Shown in pieces: positions 1 through 10,476 of a DNA stretch of 14,087 nt. Position 1 is the stretch's first letter. Each line of letters begins with the position of its first letter. Below the pieces are notes generated by a model. It saw only the letters and a program-made list of their open reading frames with translations. It searched no databases and was not told where the DNA came from. The stretch comes from an uncultured Pseudomonas sp. Its GTDB lineage: Bacteria; Pseudomonadota; Gammaproteobacteria; Pseudomonadales; Pseudomonadaceae. Both the position numbers and the translations under genes were made by a program. The stretch spans positions 1 through 14,087 of the forward strand of contig CAMPJN010000058.1 of assembly GCA_946886875.1 (NCBI GenBank), in the 5' to 3' direction.

Positions 1-14
1 GATAAGGAATCGTC

Positions 15-635
15 ATGCTCGCTTCCCTGACCGCCTTTGCGATTACCTCCGCCGCACGCCTGCTAACCGGCGCCCGTGCGCTTTGGCTCGGCTGCACCGC
101 GCAACCCGTGCAGCGCCTGTACTACGCCAACCACAGCAGCCACGGCGACTTCGTGCTGCTCTGGGCCTCGCTACCGCCGGAATTGCGGCGCAGCACCCGC
201 CCCGTAGCCGGCGCCGATTATTGGCAGCGCGACGGCCTACGCCGCTATCTGATCAACGAGGTGTTCAATGGCGTGCTGATCGATCGCGAGCGCAGTTCCG
301 CCCACAGCAACCCGCTGCAACCGATGCTAGATGCCCTGGATAACGGCGATTCATTGATCCTGTTTCCCGAGGGCACACGCAATCTGGAAGATGGTTTGTT
401 GCCGTTCAAGAGCGGCCTCTACCATTTGGCCCAGGCGCGACCGCATATCGAGCTGATCCCCGTGTGGATCGCCAACCTCAGCCGCGTCATGCCCAAGGGC
501 AGGGCACTGCCATTGCCGCTGCTGTGCACCCTGAGCTTCGGTGCGCCGTTGCAACCGCTGGAAACGGAAAGCAAGGAAGCGTTCCTCGAACGCGCCCGTA
601 ACGCACTGTTGGCCATGGCACCCGAGGAGGTTTGA
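15..635 (+). CDS. PlsC-like 1-acylglycerol-3-phosphate acyltransferase family protein
   Basis: Probably transfers an acyl chain to a lysophospholipid such as lysophosphatidate at the inner membrane. The 206-residue protein has the family motifs in order: the catalytic HX4D as NHSSHGD (His40, Asp45), GVLIDR at 86-91, the substrate-binding FPEGTR at 117-122, and a hydrophobic IPVWIANL stretch near 148-155. It is a little shorter than typical PlsC (about 240 residues), and its N-terminus is only moderately hydrophobic. An AAGGA six bases before the ATG supports the start. It ends one base before the CdsA-like gene, so the two are surely co-transcribed and probably act in sequence or on related lipids. 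As an acyltransferase/CdsA pair it resembles accessory phospholipid operons better than the essential plsC. The promoter lies left of the window. Family assignment is firm; the exact acceptor is not known. Confidence 0.93.
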   Translation: MLASLTAFAITSAARLLTGARALWLGCTAQPVQRLYYANHSSHGDFVLLWASLPPELRRSTRPVAGADYWQRDGLRRYLINEVFNGVLIDRERSSAHSNPLQPMLDALDNGDSLILFPEGTRNLEDGLLPFKSGLYHLAQARPHIELIPVWIANLSRVMPKGRALPLPLLCTLSFGAPLQPLETESKEAFLERARNALLAMAPEEV

Positions 636-636
636 G

Positions 637-1578
637 ATGGATAACAACACCCTGATGCTGTTCGCCGGTATCGGCGCCCTGTTGCTGTTGGCCTCGGCCA
701 TCGGCTATTTCCTCAAGCGGCGCAGCGGCGACACGCCCAACCCGGTGATCGACAACCTCAACGCGCGGATCAACGCCTGGTGGGTGATGGTGCTGGTGAT
801 AGGCGCCGCCTTCATGTTCGGCGATATCGGCGTGATCCTGCTGTTCTACTTCGTCTCCTTCTACGCCCTGCGCGAGTTTATGACCCTGACGCCGACCCGG
901 CGCAGCGATTACCCGGCGCTGGTGGCAGCGTTCTACTTCGCTTTACCCATGCAATACCTGTTGATCGCCGTCGATTGGTACGGCCTGTTCTCGATCTTTA
1001 TCCCGGTTTACCTGTTCCTTCTGCTGCCGATTCTCGCCTCCCTCGGCGGCGATACCACGCGCTTTCTCGAACGAGCCTCCAAGGTGCAATGGGGTCTGAT
1101 GATCGCGGTGTACTGCATTTCCGCGGTACCAGCATTGCTGACCCTGGACATCCCCGGCTATGAAGGGCGCAACCTGCTGCTGATCGCCTGGCTGATCATA
1201 GTGGTGCAGCTCTCAGACGTGCTGCAGTACGTCTGCGGCAAACTGTTCGGCAAACGCAAGATCGCCCCGCGCCTGTCACCCTCGAAGACCCTCGAAGGCT
1301 TTGTCGGCGGCGTATCCCTGGCCTGCCTGGCTGGCGCGCTGCTGTACTGGATCACCCCATTCAACTTCTGGCAGGCCGCGCTTATGGCCCTCACCGTCAA
1401 CCTGCTGGGCTTCGCCGGCGGCCTGGTGATGTCGGCGATCAAACGCGACCGTGGGGTAAAGGACTGGGGCCATATGATCGAAGGCCACGGCGGCATGCTC
1501 GACCGTCTCGACTCGGTATGCTTCGCCGCACCGATCTTCTTTCACTTCGTGAGGTATTGGTGGGTGCCGTTGGCTTAG
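637..1578 (+). CDS. CdsA-like phosphatidate cytidylyltransferase family membrane protein
   Basis: Predicted to make CDP-diacylglycerol, or a related CDP-lipid, from phosphatidate and CTP in the inner membrane. The 313-residue protein has many hydrophobic segments (about 5-24, 48-76, 95-140, 152-170, 180-196, 221-240 and 246-266). The family signature runs from Ser266 to Asp292: SAIKR, then KD at 275-276, then HGGMLDRLD at 284-292. An upstream SPSKT (214-218) is also typical. The frame is open further upstream, but the ATG at 637 was chosen because GAGGAGG lies six bases before it and the earlier part is only the previous gene read in another frame. It follows the acyltransferase with a one-base gap, so coupled translation is likely. 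Housekeeping CdsA in Pseudomonas is usually in the dxr/bamA cluster, so this is more likely an accessory paralogue (inference). Confidence 0.93.
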   Translation: MDNNTLMLFAGIGALLLLASAIGYFLKRRSGDTPNPVIDNLNARINAWWVMVLVIGAAFMFGDIGVILLFYFVSFYALREFMTLTPTRRSDYPALVAAFYFALPMQYLLIAVDWYGLFSIFIPVYLFLLLPILASLGGDTTRFLERASKVQWGLMIAVYCISAVPALLTLDIPGYEGRNLLLIAWLIIVVQLSDVLQYVCGKLFGKRKIAPRLSPSKTLEGFVGGVSLACLAGALLYWITPFNFWQAALMALTVNLLGFAGGLVMSAIKRDRGVKDWGHMIEGHGGMLDRLDSVCFAAPIFFHFVRYWWVPLA

Positions 1579-1591
1579 CCGACAAAAGTAT

Positions 1592-1612
1592 CCCCGCCAT
1601 GGCATGGCGGGG
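1592..1612. terminator. Hairpin between convergent genes
   Basis: CCCCGCCAT and ATGGCGGGG form a perfect 9-bp stem around a 3-base loop. The minus-strand exit (end of the metallophosphoesterase) has TTTT a few bases past the stem. The plus-strand exit, after the CdsA-like gene, has no T-run. It is probably an intrinsic terminator for the leftward gene and at best a pause or stabilising hairpin for the rightward one. Confidence 0.6.
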
Positions 1613-1640
1613 TGGCTTAACTGGCAGACGCGGCAATCGC

Positions 1641-2576
1641 TTACCTGGCTACCCATACCAAATTATCTGTGGACAGCACGCCTTCGCCACTCCAGCGATA
1701 GGCACATAGCTTCGCGCTAGCCGCTTTGCTGCCCGCGATGCTCCAATCCAAGCAAGCGATGTGATCGCTGAGCAAATTGGGCACACCGCTCATCCAGTAG
1801 TGCCCGATAAATAGGGGTTTGATACCGTCATAGCCTGGCTGAAGCCCCTGCGGCACCGGCTCATGTGGTATCTGCTCAACCAACTCCGGCGGCACCATCG
1901 CCAACTCCCGATAAGTGAGTCCCTCCTTGGATTGCCACCAATGCGTTCGCGTACGTCTGCGGAGATGACCATCCTTGTCTCGATACTCAACACCCGTTGG
2001 AAGCGGTATTTCCATGCCTTTGAGGATGGTTTCCAATGCCTCGAATGGCGCACCTCCTTCACTGCAAAGCGCCGGCCAGGATTCGGTCTTAACCCTGTTT
2101 CTCTTATCGATGTGGGAGGAAAGTATCTGCAGATGCGCGGGGTGCCAACAGGCGTGGACCACTCGTAAGCCATCGAGATCCAGAAAAAGAGGCAGGGTCT
2201 TGAACCAGGCTATGGCCTCCTGGTGGGCAGTCGAACCTTCGACAATCTGATTCAAAAATGCCGCATGCTGGTGACGATTCTTGCTGCTATGGCTGCGAAG
2301 AAACTCTCCGGGCCTTGCATCGTCTGCGGTCGCCCAAGCAACCGCATTGAACTCGTGATTTCCCATTACCGCCAGTGCATGACCCGCTTCAACCATCCGC
2401 TTGGCAATGTCGATGACCTCAAGCTGCTCAGGCCCTCGGTCAACGAAGTCACCAAGAAAAATCACCTTGCGCTGCGGATGCTGCCAAACGCCGCCATCCT
2501 CGGCATAGCCAAGCTTGACCAGCAATCGCTGAAGCACCGCTGCATAACCGTGGATATCGCCAACTATGTCGTACAT
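1641..2576 (-). CDS. Calcineurin-like metallophosphoesterase (PPP family)
   Basis: Predicted soluble two-metal phosphoesterase. The 311-residue protein shows the full PPP set: GDIHG (6-10), GDFVDRG (42-48), GNHE (72-75), a metal-ligand His141 in VVHACW and His259 in GHYW. These are the residues used by bacterial protein phosphatases PrpA/PrpB and by the diadenosine tetraphosphatase ApaH, so activity is expected, but the substrate cannot be read from sequence. It is longer than PrpA/PrpB (about 220) and somewhat longer than ApaH (about 280). The extra length lies mainly in the middle (about 150-245, rich in Arg, Glu and Trp). AAGGA six bases before the ATG supports the start. It stands alone, beyond the gyrB terminator, and must have its own promoter in 2589-2729, where I could not pick a convincing one. 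Its base composition looks less GC-rich than its neighbours, which hints at later insertion here. Confidence 0.92.
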   Translation of the reverse strand: MYDIVGDIHGYAAVLQRLLVKLGYAEDGGVWQHPQRKVIFLGDFVDRGPEQLEVIDIAKRMVEAGHALAVMGNHEFNAVAWATADDARPGEFLRSHSSKNRHQHAAFLNQIVEGSTAHQEAIAWFKTLPLFLDLDGLRVVHACWHPAHLQILSSHIDKRNRVKTESWPALCSEGGAPFEALETILKGMEIPLPTGVEYRDKDGHLRRRTRTHWWQSKEGLTYRELAMVPPELVEQIPHEPVPQGLQPGYDGIKPLFIGHYWMSGVPNLLSDHIACLDWSIAGSKAASAKLCAYRWSGEGVLSTDNLVWVAR

Positions 2577-2729
2577 GGATTGTCCTTAATTTATGTGCAA
2601 GGGCCCTAAGCCAAAGTCGCTTTTGATAGGCCGTCCTTAGCGGAAAACATTAGGGTAGCGCATGCGTCAGTAGCAAGCCTTGCCTGATCATCCCGTAGAC
2701 AAAGGCAGTTTATCGTCATTATGAATCTC

Positions 2730-2766
2730 AAAAAAAACCCCGACATAGCTGAGCTAGTTCGGGGTT
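2730..2766 (-). terminator. Rho-independent terminator of the dnaA-dnaN-recF-gyrB operon
   Basis: Read on the minus strand, AACCCCGA pairs with TCGGGGTT (8 bp, plus-strand arms 2736-2743 and 2759-2766), and eight T follow (plus-strand A-run 2730-2737). It lies about 50 bases past the gyrB stop. The rest of the 242-base gap from 2577 to 2818 holds only the metallophosphoesterase ribosome-binding site and presumably its promoter. Confidence 0.92.
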
Positions 2767-2818
2767 CTGAGGTTCTGTCAGGACAATTAATCTGCCCGTG
2801 GACACATTCTGATGATGA

Positions 2819-6343
<3,525 letters not shown>

Positions 6344-6344
<1 letters not shown>

Positions 6345-6360
6345 TAAACAGACCGTTTAA
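6344..6360. repeat. Inverted repeat abutting the recF start codon
   Basis: TTAAAC and GTTTAA arms of six bases, perfectly complementary, flank a 5-base spacer. Read on the minus strand, the last base of the repeat is the A of the recF ATG. It occupies the place where a Shine-Dalgarno would be and lies next to an AT-rich TACATTATT stretch. It could be a repressor operator or a small mRNA hairpin that hides the start; neither is proven. Confidence 0.5.
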
Positions 6361-6546
6361 TAATGTAGCGGGCGAGGGTGGAACAAGGACTGGATGGTAA
6401 ACCACAAACATAGGACCCATGCAACGATGCCCGCTTCATTCGCATTGCGCGATCTGTGGCGGAGCACCCCTTGAACGCTACTGCGCATCGCCGCGAAGCC
6501 TGATCGTCGGTTCGAGCACAGTAGCCATTCAAGGTGGGTTAACGAC

Positions 6547-7650
6547 TTACAAACGCATCGGCATAACCACGTATGCGGAATCGTCGTTGCCAGCCTCTTG
6601 TACAAGGGCGCTGCTATTGGCATCGGAAAGAATCAGGCGAACCTGCTCGGTGGTCATCACACCTAACACGTCCAACAGGTAGCTTACGTTGAAGCCGATC
6701 TCCAGCGAGCTGCCGCTGTAGTCGACTGCAATTTCTTCTTCCGCTTCTTCCTGCTCGGGGTTGTTGGCCTGGATCTTCAGCAAGCCGGATTCCAGCTGCA
6801 GACGGATACCGCGATATTTTTCGTTGGAAAGAATCGCCGTGCGGCTGAAAGCTTCGCGCAGCCCCTGGCGATCAGCGATAACCAGCTTGTCGCCGCCGCG
6901 CGGCAGCACGCGTTCGTAATCAGGGAATTTGCCGTCGACCAGCTTCGAGGTGAAGGTGAACTCGCCGGTGGTTGCGCGGATATGATGCTGGCCGAGGACA
7001 ATGCTGACGCTGCCATCTTGCTCGGTAAGCAACCGCGCCAATTCGAGGATACCTTTACGCGGCACTATGACCTGATGGCGCTCGACCTGCTCGACCGCCG
7101 CGTCCATGGAACACATCGCCAGGCGATGGCCATCGGTTGCCACCGCACGCAGCAAGCCGGTCTGTACTTCGAGCAACATGCCGTTGAGGTAGTAGCGCAC
7201 ATCTTGCTGGGCCATGGCGAAGCTGGTGCGTTCGATCAAACGGCGCAGTTTGCTCTGCACCAGGCTGAAGGTCAGCGAACCCGGACCTTCTTCAACGGTT
7301 GGGAAATCGTTGGCGGGCAGGGTGGAAAGGGTGAAACGGCTGCGCCCGGCTTTGACCACCAGCTTCTGCTCGTCGATACGGATATCGACCAGGGCATCAG
7401 CCGGCAAACTCTTGCAGATATCCATCAGCTTGCGCGCGGGTACGGTGATCTCGCCCGGCTCGGCCGGCTCTTCCAAATCGACCCGGCCCACCAGCTCGAC
7501 TTCGAGGTCGGTACCGGTCAGCGACAACTGTTGGCCTTCGACCACCAGCAATACGTTGGAAAGCACCGGCAAGGTCTGACGGCGTTCCACGACGCCGGCG
7601 ACCAGTTGCAGGGGTTTCAACAGGGCTTCGCGTTGAATAGTGAAATGCAT
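6547..7650 (-). CDS. dnaN: DNA polymerase III beta sliding clamp
   Basis: Forms the ring-shaped dimer that tethers DNA polymerase III and many other proteins to DNA. The 367 residues are the standard length for three clamp domains (about 1-120, 121-245 and 246-367). Recognisable conserved pieces are RRQTLPVLSNVLL (23-35), ATDGHRLA (171-178), KFPDYERVLP (241-250) and the C-terminal VMPMRL, part of the pocket that binds clamp-binding motifs. AAGGGA seven bases before the ATG supports the start. It follows dnaA with a 29-base gap that has no terminator, so it is transcribed at least partly from the dnaA promoter. It precedes recF by 202 bases. Confidence 0.99.
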   Translation of the reverse strand: MHFTIQREALLKPLQLVAGVVERRQTLPVLSNVLLVVEGQQLSLTGTDLEVELVGRVDLEEPAEPGEITVPARKLMDICKSLPADALVDIRIDEQKLVVKAGRSRFTLSTLPANDFPTVEEGPGSLTFSLVQSKLRRLIERTSFAMAQQDVRYYLNGMLLEVQTGLLRAVATDGHRLAMCSMDAAVEQVERHQVIVPRKGILELARLLTEQDGSVSIVLGQHHIRATTGEFTFTSKLVDGKFPDYERVLPRGGDKLVIADRQGLREAFSRTAILSNEKYRGIRLQLESGLLKIQANNPEQEEAEEEIAVDYSGSSLEIGFNVSYLLDVLGVMTTEQVRLILSDANSSALVQEAGNDDSAYVVMPMRL

Positions 7651-7679
7651 GGTCTAGTCCCTTGCCTAGTGGAATTGCG

Positions 7680-9161
7680 TTAGGTGGTCAGCGTGCGCAG
7701 TAGATTCTTGTAGTCCTCGCGGATGTCCGCGTCGGATTCCTTAAGTTCAGCAATCTTACGGCATGCATGCAATACCGTGGTGTGATCGCGGCCGCCGAAG
7801 GCGTCGCCGATTTCCGGCAGGCTGTGGTTGGTCAGCTCCTTCGACAACGCCATGGCGACTTGTCGCGGGCGCGCCACCGAACGTGAACGACGTTTGGACA
7901 GCAGGTCGGAAATCTTGATCTTGTAATACTCGGCGACGGTGCGTTGGATATTGTCGATGCTGACCAATTTATCCTGCAACGCCAACAGATCTTTTAGCGA
8001 TTCGCGAATCAACTCGATGGTGATGTCGCGGCCCATAAAGTGCGAGTGGGCGATCACCCGCTTCAACGCGCCTTCGAGTTCGCGCACGTTGGAGCGAATC
8101 CGTTGAGCGATAAAGAAAGCGGCGTCATGCGGCAGATCGACCTTGGCCTGGTCGGCCTTCTTCATCAGGATAGCCACCCGGGTTTCCAACTCGGGCGGCT
8201 CGACCGCCACCGTCAGGCCCCAGCCGAAACGCGACTTGAGACGTTCTTCCAGACCTTCGATTTCCTTCGGGTAACGGTCGCTGGTGAGAATCACCTGCTG
8301 ACCGCCTTCGAGCAAGGCATTGAAGGTGTGGAAAAATTCTTCCTGGGAGCGTTCTTTTTTGGCGAAGAATTGAATGTCGTCGATCAACAGCGCATCCACC
8401 GAGCGATAGAAACGCTTGAACTCGTTGATCGCATTCAACTGCAGTGCCTTGACCATATCGGCGACGAAGCGCTCGGAATGCAGGTAAACCACCTTGGCAT
8501 TGGGGTTCTTCTGCAATAGGTGATTGCCCACCGCATGCATCAAGTGGGTTTTACCTAGACCTACGCCGCCATAGAGAAACAGCGGGTTGTAACCGTGCTT
8601 GGGGTTATCTGCCACCTGCCAGGCGGCCGCGCGCGCGAGCTGGTTGGACTTACCCTCGACGAAGTTGTCGAAGGTGAAGGTCCTGTTCAGGTAACTGGTG
8701 TGCTTGAGGCCACCTTCGACCTGCACCGAACGCTCGGTACGTGCCGGCGCCTGCTGGTTCGCCGCACCGGCCATGGGGTCGAAGCTGGACCGCGAAGGCT
8801 CGCTCTGAGCGGGAGCCGCGGCCTGCTGCGCCACAGAAGCCTGAGCCTGAGCCGGTGCCGATCGGCTCGGCTCCATCGGCGGAGCGCTCACTGCCGCAGC
8901 ACGCGACGCACCGCTGCGCTTACTGCCTATCAATAAGGAAAGCGCAGGTACCAAGCCATTGGTCCGCTCGCCGAGCAGCTCGAGCAAACGACTGAGGTAC
9001 TTTTCATTGACCCAGTCGAGTACGAAACGGTTAGGCGCATACACGCGAAGCTCGTCGCCTTCGGCTTCGACCTGTAGTGGACGGATCCAGGTGTTGAATT
9101 GCTGGGCAGGCAGTTCGTCGCGTAGAAGCTCTACACACTGCTGCCAAAGTTCCACGGACAC
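7680..9161 (-). CDS. dnaA: Chromosomal replication initiator protein DnaA
   Basis: AAA+ initiator that binds DnaA boxes and melts oriC in its ATP form; it is also a transcription factor. The 493 residues divide into domain I (about 1-85, beginning [12 protein letters not shown]), a variable Ala/Ser/Pro/Gln-rich linker domain II (about 86-150), AAA+ domain III with Walker [10 protein letters not shown] (198-206, Lys204), Walker B LLIDDIQF (258-265) and sensor 1 ILTSDR (291-296), and DNA-binding domain IV with the DnaA signature [15 protein letters not shown] (452-466). Translation starts at GTG, with AGGGGA five bases upstream; the protein N-terminus matches other Pseudomonas DnaA. It leads the leftward operon. 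A candidate promoter at 9207-9235 overlaps a perfect DnaA box, which suggests autoregulation. Confidence 0.99.
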   Translation of the reverse strand: MSVELWQQCVELLRDELPAQQFNTWIRPLQVEAEGDELRVYAPNRFVLDWVNEKYLSRLLELLGERTNGLVPALSLLIGSKRSGASRAAAVSAPPMEPSRSAPAQAQASVAQQAAAPAQSEPSRSSFDPMAGAANQQAPARTERSVQVEGGLKHTSYLNRTFTFDNFVEGKSNQLARAAAWQVADNPKHGYNPLFLYGGVGLGKTHLMHAVGNHLLQKNPNAKVVYLHSERFVADMVKALQLNAINEFKRFYRSVDALLIDDIQFFAKKERSQEEFFHTFNALLEGGQQVILTSDRYPKEIEGLEERLKSRFGWGLTVAVEPPELETRVAILMKKADQAKVDLPHDAAFFIAQRIRSNVRELEGALKRVIAHSHFMGRDITIELIRESLKDLLALQDKLVSIDNIQRTVAEYYKIKISDLLSKRRSRSVARPRQVAMALSKELTNHSLPEIGDAFGGRDHTTVLHACRKIAELKESDADIREDYKNLLRTLTT

Positions 9162-9206
9162 GGATATCCCCTAAATCGGAAGGCGGCGAGGCAAAAAACA
9201 GCAGCC

Positions 9207-9235
9207 ATTGTAGCCTTCGAAGGCTGAGTTATCCA
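9207..9235 (-). promoter_or_regulatory. Candidate dnaA promoter overlapping a DnaA box
   Basis: On the minus strand a TACAAT -10 (plus-strand 9207-9212) is exactly 17 bases from TGGATA (9230-9235), which matches four of six bases of the TTGACA -35 consensus. The -35 lies entirely within the DnaA box 9229-9237. The leader to the GTG start would be roughly 40 bases. This placement would let DnaA compete with RNA polymerase. The transcription start is inferred. Confidence 0.65.
9212..9225. promoter_or_regulatory. Perfect 14-bp palindrome in the dnaA promoter spacer
   Basis: AGCCTTCGAAGGCT equals its own reverse complement and fills most of the spacer between the -35 and -10 of the candidate dnaA promoter. 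A dimeric regulator could bind it. No known regulator is assigned. Confidence 0.5.
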
Positions 9236-9237
9236 CA
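9229..9237 (+). promoter_or_regulatory. DnaA box, perfect TTATCCACA
   Basis: Exact consensus nonamer. It covers the -35 of the candidate dnaA promoter, so it may serve both origin firing and dnaA autorepression. Confidence 0.9.
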
Positions 9238-9262
9238 TGAAAACCGCCTTCTTAGCACCTTA

Positions 9263-9275
9263 AATCAAGGCGTTA
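9263..9275 (+). promoter_or_regulatory. IHF-type site
   Basis: AATCAAGGCGTTA fits the enterobacterial IHF consensus WATCAANNNNTTR at every specified base. It lies between two perfect DnaA boxes (9229 and 9314). An IHF bend between DnaA boxes is part of E. coli oriC; the same role here is inferred. Confidence 0.6.
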
Positions 9276-9313
9276 TCGATTTTCCGGGATAACCGTCATT
9301 GCGCAGTAAAGTC

Positions 9314-9322
9314 TGTGGATAA
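9314..9322 (-). promoter_or_regulatory. DnaA box, perfect (TGTGGATAA on plus strand)
   Basis: Exact consensus in reverse orientation, in the left-centre of oriC, facing the box at 9229. Confidence 0.9.
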
Positions 9323-9375
9323 CTGACCATGAAGGCTCTGGGTAAACCCAGGCATAACCTCGGGAAAACCCGCCC

Positions 9376-9384
9376 TGTGGGTAA
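9376..9384 (-). promoter_or_regulatory. DnaA box with one mismatch (TGTGGGTAA)
   Basis: One base differs from consensus. It is followed 18 bases later by a weaker opposed match, TCATCCCCA (9394-9402). The same opposed pair, with better boxes and identical spacing, recurs at 14035-14061. Confidence 0.7.
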
Positions 9385-9486
9385 AAGAGCCTTTCATCCC
9401 CAGCTTATGCGCTGTCGCCGCACAGCCGCAGCACCGCTTTCTGACAGACTTACCCTTCCCTGAAAGCCAGGCCTGCAAAAGCCTTG

Positions 9487-9512
9487 AGCCACTTATCCAC
9501 AGACAAGTGGCT
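9487..9512. repeat. Inverted repeat enclosing a DnaA box
   Basis: AGCCACTT and AAGTGGCT are perfectly complementary 8-base arms with a 10-base spacer. The DnaA box TTATCCACA begins on the last two bases of the left arm and fills most of the spacer. In single-stranded form the box would sit in a hairpin loop next to the unwinding region. Confidence 0.7.
9493..9501 (+). promoter_or_regulatory. DnaA box, perfect, next to the unwinding element
   Basis: Exact TTATCCACA. It is the last box before the AT-rich tract, about 35 bases from it, and so the natural place from which DnaA would extend onto single-stranded DNA. Confidence 0.9.
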
Positions 9513-9536
9513 AGCTAAGTATTACTAGCATTACAG

Positions 9537-9581
9537 AACATCTTTAAATATCTCTTCTTTATATTTCTTATATTCATCCAA
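9537..9581. other. AT-rich DNA unwinding element
   Basis: A 45-base stretch with no G on the plus strand; 9541-9577 has only six C in 37 bases. TATCTCTTCTTTA (9549-9561) matches nine of the eleven fixed bases of the E. coli 13-mer GATCTNTTNTTTT. TATATTTCT and TATATTCAT form an imperfect tandem 9-mer at 9560-9577. Position beside the last DnaA box fits a duplex-unwinding element. Confidence 0.82.
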
Positions 9582-9596
9582 GACGCTGGTTGGAAA

Positions 9597-9625
9597 TTGA
9601 CCTGACCCTCGGCTTTCTCTACAAT
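9597..9625 (+). promoter_or_regulatory. Sigma-70 promoter of rpmH
   Basis: TTGACC (9597-9602) and TACAAT (9620-9625) are separated by exactly 17 bases, each with one mismatch to consensus. This gives a leader of about 55 bases before the rpmH ATG. It should drive rpmH-rnpA-yidD-yidC strongly. Confidence 0.88.
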
Positions 9626-9685
9626 CGCCGGTCTCTTAAAACGGGGGCCATTCCGGCCCGTACTCGACCACCCAGGTACCGCACC

Positions 9686-9820
9686 ATGAAACGTACTTTC
9701 CAACCCAGCACTATCAAACGCGCTCGCACCCACGGTTTCCGTGCTCGTATGGCCACCAAGAACGGCCGTGCTGTCCTGTCGCGTCGCCGCGCCAAGGGCC
9801 GTAAGCGTCTCGCCGTTTAA
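9686..9820 (+). CDS. rpmH: 50S ribosomal protein L34
   Basis: Small, very basic protein of the large ribosomal subunit. The 44 residues are the normal length and begin with the typical MKRTFQPS, followed by [11 protein letters not shown] and [16 protein letters not shown], all hallmarks of L34. The frame is open upstream, but the ATG at 9686 gives the conserved N-terminus. Only a short AGG nine bases before it acts as ribosome-binding site. It is first in the rightward operon, driven by the near-consensus promoter at 9597-9625, and rnpA starts 11 bases after its stop. The rpmH-rnpA pairing next to oriC is very widely conserved. Confidence 0.99.
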
Positions 9821-9831
9821 ATTTCGGCCTT

Positions 9832-10236
9832 GTGGTGAGTCGAGACTTCAGTCGGGAAAAGCGTCTGCTAACTCCCCGGCAATTCAAGGCAGTCTTCGAC
9901 TCCCCTAGCGGCAAAGCGCCGGGCAAAAATGTCCTGCTGCTGGCACGCAACAACGAGCTCGATCATCCCCGCTTGGGCCTGGTGATCGGGAAAAAGAGCG
10001 TCAAGCTCTCCGTTGAGCGTAACCGCCTGAAACGCCAAATCCGCGAATCGTTCCGCCTCAACCAGGACAACCTGGTCGGCTGGGACATCGTGGTGGTCGC
10101 GCGTAAGGGATTGGGTGATCTGGAAAATGCCGAAGTCGCACAACAGTTCGGCAAACTCTGGAAACGCCTGGCTCGCAGCAAGCCCAGCCCGCAGCCTGAA
10201 ACTCAGGCAGGGGTGAGCGATAGTCCCCATGCGTAA
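9832..10236 (+). CDS. rnpA: Ribonuclease P protein component
   Basis: Protein subunit of RNase P; it helps the catalytic RNA cleave the 5' leaders of tRNA precursors. The 134 residues include the RNR motif as [14 protein letters not shown] (62-75), preceded by [12 protein letters not shown] (47-58), and IVVVARKG (86-93). Two GTG codons stand in tandem (9832 and 9835). I chose the first because Pseudomonas RnpA begins MVSRDF. There is no clear Shine-Dalgarno, so translation is probably coupled to rpmH, 11 bases upstream. The last eight bases overlap yidD in another frame. The C-terminal tail after about residue 115 is Pro/Gln/Ser-rich and is variable in this family. Confidence 0.98.
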   Translation: MVSRDFSREKRLLTPRQFKAVFDSPSGKAPGKNVLLLARNNELDHPRLGLVIGKKSVKLSVERNRLKRQIRESFRLNQDNLVGWDIVVVARKGLGDLENAEVAQQFGKLWKRLARSKPSPQPETQAGVSDSPHA

Positions 10237-10474
10237 ACTGGTCCTAGCTCCAATCCAGTTCTACCGCTATGCCGTCAGCCCACTGATGGCCAGTCACTGT
10301 CGTTTTTATCCAAGCTGTTCTTGCTACGCGCTTGAGGCCATTGAGCAACATGGCGTCATGCGTGGTGGCTGGCTGACCTTGCGTCGGCTCGGCCGCTGTC
10401 ACCCGTGGAATCCCGGTGGCTACGACCCGGTTCCCCCCGCGAAAACCTCCTGTTCCTCTTCGATGGCCGAATAA
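10229..10474 (+). CDS. yidD: Membrane protein insertion efficiency factor YidD
   Basis: Small membrane-associated protein that in E. coli assists YidC-dependent insertion. The 81 residues carry the family core: [16 protein letters not shown] (23-38) with Cys24, Cys30 and Cys32, then [15 protein letters not shown] (55-69) with Cys57. An N-terminal segment (about 3-20) is amphipathic or hydrophobic. The start overlaps the end of rnpA by eight bases, and the gene ends two bases before the yidC ATG, so all three are tightly coupled. The short Ser-rich tail (72-81) is not conserved. Confidence 0.97.
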   Translation: MRKLVLAPIQFYRYAVSPLMASHCRFYPSCSCYALEAIEQHGVMRGGWLTLRRLGRCHPWNPGGYDPVPPAKTSCSSSMAE

Positions 10475-10476
10475 TC

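Larger units (their letters stand above)
9229..9581. other. oriC: Chromosomal replication origin oriC
   Basis: The 524-base gap between dnaA and rpmH has no gene. It contains three perfect DnaA boxes (9229-9237, 9314-9322, 9493-9501), one box with a single mismatch (9376-9384), weaker matches (for example 9394-9402), a consensus IHF site (9263-9275) and, at the rpmH side, an AT-rich G-free tract (9537-9581). Genes diverge from it on both sides. This is the published position of the Pseudomonas origin, between dnaA and rpmH. A CTGGGT/ACCCAG inverted repeat at 9338-9351 is a further internal structure. The exact boundaries are my estimate. Confidence 0.95.

Noticed and set aside
9296..9478. 60-codon open frame on the minus strand inside oriC
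   Set aside because: It runs through DnaA boxes and palindromes, has no ribosome-binding site, and resembles no protein I know.
9162..9685. Dam/SeqA-type GATC control of oriC
   Set aside because: I see no cluster of GATC in this gap, and Pseudomonas is not known to use Dam/SeqA.
9626..9685. Regulatory hairpin in the rpmH leader (ACGGG/CCCGT around 9641-9661)
   Set aside because: The pairing needs a bulge and is short; nothing links it to a known L34 or RNase P autoregulatory element.
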